In this document: piece after piece, positions 45,809-48,098 of the stretch
Numbering within the stretch: position 1 is the first letter of the stretch
How the letters are laid out: the number at the start of each line of letters is the position of its first letter
Source of the DNA: Natrialba hulunbeirensis JCM 10989
GTDB taxonomy: Archaea; Halobacteriota; Halobacteria; Halobacteriales; Natrialbaceae
Reading direction: 5' to 3'
Assembly: GCF_000337575.1 (NCBI RefSeq)
Contig: NZ_AOIM01000026.1
Location: 105,651 to 153,748 of the forward strand
DNA length: 48,098 nucleotides
Position numbers and translations under genes: made by a program
Notes under the pieces: model-generated
Databases searched by the model: none
Seen by the model: only the letters and a program-made list of their open reading frames with translations
What the model was told of the DNA's origin: nothing

Positions 45809-46097
45809 TGGTCATGCGCCTGGCAAGTGAATGGCAGTACTGGGTTATAAATCTCATGACCGATTTGACGATCCGGGAACGTATAGCGGCAACATTTGGC
45901 CGTGGTATAAGTTATACTGCCGCAATCGACATAACTACAACAATCTAACAAAATATTCTTTCTGACAACAATCCGGCTCTCTGCCGGTCTATTTTCGATA
46001 ACAAATGATACATATTGGCCGTATAATATATAATAGATTCGTCTAAACACAGTGGTAGTATCCACCTCGCAAACTCGGGCTATTCACCTAGTAAGCA
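45809..46097. promoter_or_regulatory. Divergent AT-rich region between response regulator and kinase
   Basis: These 289 bp are much more AT-rich than the flanking genes and contain no gene. GTATAATATATAATAG (46021-46036) is a strong TATA-like sequence on the plus strand, about 65 bp upstream of the kinase ATG. A second AT-rich patch (about 45940-45960) could serve the leftward gene. Transcription starts are not determinable. Confidence 0.4.
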
Positions 46098-47918
46098 ATG
46101 ACTAGCATCCCCTCTGCACTCCATGATCTCGCCGAAACTGCAACCGTGTTGCAGGTCGGGGCTGGCCGCCCGCTGACGTCGTATCCCACCGTTCATACCG
46201 TTGCGGACGTCTTTCTTACCGTCCAGCGGGAATCGAACCCCTCTGACGCACTCGCCCGTCTCGAAACGACATCAGTCGACTGTGTTGTTACCAATCACAA
46301 CCCACCAACTCTGGACGCACTCGAGTTGCTCACGACAATACGAGACGACCATCCAGCACTCCCAGTGATCCTATTTCCGGACGATGGGAGCGAAGCACTC
46401 GCAAGTGAGGCAATCGCCGCTGATGTCACTGGATACGTCCCACAATCGAGTGCCACTGCCGGCCACCAACTCGTCGAGCAAATCGCAGAAGCGACGACAG
46501 CGTATGAGCACCGACAGCTGCGCCACCAGCTAGACCAGAATCCGGCTGTGTTACTCGAACGAATCTCCGATGGGATCATCGTTCTCGATGAGACGTGGGC
46601 AGTCACGTACGCAAACGACGGCGCACAGGAGTTTTTCCAGCGGCCATCGTCCGAACTGATCGGCCAGCGGCTACAGGACCTCGTACCAGAAGTCGTCGAA
46701 ACAACGTTTTACGACCACTACCGTGACGTGATGGCCAACGGCGGCTCAAAACGAATCGAAGAGTACTACGAGCCCCTCGATCGCTGGTACGCCGAATACA
46801 TATATCCGACAGGAAACGGGCTCACGATTATATTCGAAAATATCACAGCCAAAAAAGAGCGCCAACTCGAACTCGAGGAGACGACAGCACAACTACACGG
46901 ACTCCTCGACAGTATCGAAGCAGCGATCTGGATTCGAGATACCGACAGCCAGTTCGTCCTCCTCAACCAGGAGTACCGAACCCGATACGGAATCGACCCT
47001 ACCGAACCCATCGCCGGCAAACCGCCAGAAGCGCTGTTCCCCGACGACGTTGCAGCAGAAATCCGTGTCCACGATCAGCATGTACTCGAACAAGGATCCT
47101 CACAGACGTTCGAAGAAAAACGCCTCACTAGCGCGGGCTATCGAACGTATCTCACCAGAATCACTCCTCTGTTCGACGACGACGGAACCCTCTATGCGAC
47201 CTGTGGTGTCTCCTCTGAAATCACGGAGCAAAAACGAACAGAGCAACATCTAGACGTCCTCAATCGCATCCTCCGCCACAATCTGCGCAACGATATGCAG
47301 ATTATCCACGGCTATGCCACAGAACTGGTGGCATCGCTCGAGGAACCGGAACGAGCAGTTGCCGAACAGATCCAACAGCAATCAACCGAACTCACCGACC
47401 TCGCACACGATGCAGGAGCCGTCAACCGACTCCTCTCCCAACCACTTGACATGCAATCCATCTCGCTCCAGAGCGTACTCACGGCTGTTGTCACCGACCT
47501 ACGGGCAACCTATCCAGAGGCGATTCTCCGTCTCGACGTGCCACCATCCGCAACCGTCGCTGCCGACAGACAACTTCTCACACTCGTCTGCAAGCATGCC
47601 CTCGAAAACGGCATCGAACACACCGAGACTGACCCGCCAGAAGTACACGTGACAACGGCACCCACCGAAGGGGCACGTCTCGAACTGCTTATCACCGACA
47701 ACGGCCCCGGAATCCCCACCCGTGACCGAACGGCAGTACTCGAGGAAACCATCTCGACGACCACTCATAGCAGTGGCCTCGGCTTATGGATCATGAAATG
47801 GGGAATTACCAGACTCGGCGGTACTCTCACGATCGATCACTGCGGCGAACAGGAACAGGAACAGGAGCAAGGTACTCGAGTCAGTTTGGAACTGCGAACT
47901 GACATTGACAGCGATTAA
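46098..47918 (+). CDS. Soluble PAS-domain sensor histidine kinase
   Basis: This 606-aa protein has no membrane helix. Residues 1-135 form a degenerate receiver-like domain (CVVTNHNPPTLDALELLTTI; PVILFPDDGSEALASEAI). Two PAS domains follow, at about 150-255 (ISDGIIVLDETWAVTYAND; a GLTIIFENITAKKE end) and about 265-385 (LLDSIEAAIWIRDTDSQF; VSSEITEQKRTEQ end). The phosphoacceptor His is in ILRHNLRNDMQIIHG. The ATPase domain has the N box HALENGIEHTE, G1 DNGPGIP and G2 SSGLGLWIMKW. The domain order is typical of haloarchaeal cytoplasmic kinases. The ligand is unknown. The divergent HalX regulator is a candidate partner. Confidence 0.9.
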   Translation: MTSIPSALHDLAETATVLQVGAGRPLTSYPTVHTVADVFLTVQRESNPSDALARLETTSVDCVVTNHNPPTLDALELLTTIRDDHPALPVILFPDDGSEALASEAIAADVTGYVPQSSATAGHQLVEQIAEATTAYEHRQLRHQLDQNPAVLLERISDGIIVLDETWAVTYANDGAQEFFQRPSSELIGQRLQDLVPEVVETTFYDHYRDVMANGGSKRIEEYYEPLDRWYAEYIYPTGNGLTIIFENITAKKERQLELEETTAQLHGLLDSIEAAIWIRDTDSQFVLLNQEYRTRYGIDPTEPIAGKPPEALFPDDVAAEIRVHDQHVLEQGSSQTFEEKRLTSAGYRTYLTRITPLFDDDGTLYATCGVSSEITEQKRTEQHLDVLNRILRHNLRNDMQIIHGYATELVASLEEPERAVAEQIQQQSTELTDLAHDAGAVNRLLSQPLDMQSISLQSVLTAVVTDLRATYPEAILRLDVPPSATVAADRQLLTLVCKHALENGIEHTETDPPEVHVTTAPTEGARLELLITDNGPGIPTRDRTAVLEETISTTTHSSGLGLWIMKWGITRLGGTLTIDHCGEQEQEQEQGTRVSLELRTDIDSD

Positions 47919-48023
47919 CTGGAGACGGAGGAGGTCTCGCAGGGAGATATCATAACAGTTGTTTCGATAGTATAAACCCGAGAGAGCTGTTGCTGAACGG
48001 TTGAAATTATGCAAAACGCCCCA

Positions 48024-48039
48024 CAGAGCAGGTGCTCTG
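48024..48039. repeat. Perfect 7-bp hairpin near the window edge
   Basis: CAGAGCA (48024-48030) and TGCTCTG (48033-48039) pair perfectly with a 2-base loop. They lie in a 180-bp gene-free tail after the kinase that also contains GTTGAAATTATGC. It may be a terminator or the end of a mobile element beginning beyond the window. The sequence is too short to decide. Confidence 0.35.
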
Positions 48040-48098
48040 CGGAGCGTGAGTATGAATTGAAGTATGAATGAGGGCGGCGAATCGGCTCTCCCAGAGGG

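Overview
The window looks like a haloarchaeal chromosome or megaplasmid segment, probably Natrialba/Natrinema-like. The base composition is GC-rich, the predicted proteins are very acidic, genes often overlap by ATGA/GTGA, and several promoters sit about 25 bp upstream of start codons as expected for leaderless transcripts. Family content agrees: a HalX response regulator, a ba3-type oxidase, an archaeal Ser/His signal peptidase, Lrp/AsnC regulation and a haloarchaeal I-B-type CRISPR repeat. The genus is an inference.

Layout. (1) 1-3850 holds an effector-like locus. A DUF4157 (HExxH) protein with a membrane-active-looking C-terminus is followed by an unknown 308-aa partner. A second, divergent copy of the pair follows with both genes frameshifted, then a third fragment. 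The variable C-terminus starts at the same residue in both DUF4157 copies, as in polymorphic toxins with silent cassettes. (2) 3811-4403 holds decayed minus-strand coding relics, including an IS1595/ISH4-type transposase piece cut off 10 bp from a CRISPR array. (3) 4413-9522 is a 78-repeat, 77-spacer CRISPR array read right to left. No cas genes are in the window. Its presumed leader (from 9523) carries a perfect 15-bp inverted repeat. (4) 9851-20355 is catabolic: threonine/serine-type ammonia-lyase plus M20 amidohydrolase, a D-2-hydroxyacid dehydrogenase plus a large D-lactate-type FAD/Fe-S oxidase, a wHTH-PemK toxin-antitoxin pair, glutamate dehydrogenase, and an M24 enzyme that strongly resembles ectoine hydrolase DoeA/EutD. 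(5) 20484-26722 is a copper P-type ATPase beside a ba3-type terminal oxidase operon. (6) 26883-36233 is a second catabolic block: ArgE/DapE-like M20 deacylase, SSS symporter with a small partner, M20 carbamoylase-type hydrolase, AsnC regulator, two class III aminotransferases and an MmsA-type aldehyde dehydrogenase. (7) 36295-37324 is a histidine-kinase relic and a KaiC/RecA-like ATPase. (8) 37585-44913 looks like a locus for making secreted fibres: DUF1102/TasA-like subunits, a DUF7344-type regulator, a CARDB surface protein, a dedicated signal peptidase and a DUF5305 membrane protein. (9) 45179-47918 is a HalX response regulator and a PAS histidine kinase.

How it fits together. Blocks 4 and 6 together could take ectoine (or a related N-acyl diamino acid) through hydrolysis, deacetylation, transamination and semialdehyde oxidation, with glutamate dehydrogenase recycling the amino group. 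An alternative reading of block 6 is breakdown of carbamoyl-beta-amino acids. The P-type ATPase probably supplies copper to the neighbouring oxidase. The signal peptidase, DUF1102 and DUF5305 genes probably act together to export and assemble an extracellular filament or matrix protein. No tRNA, rRNA or replication origin was recognised.
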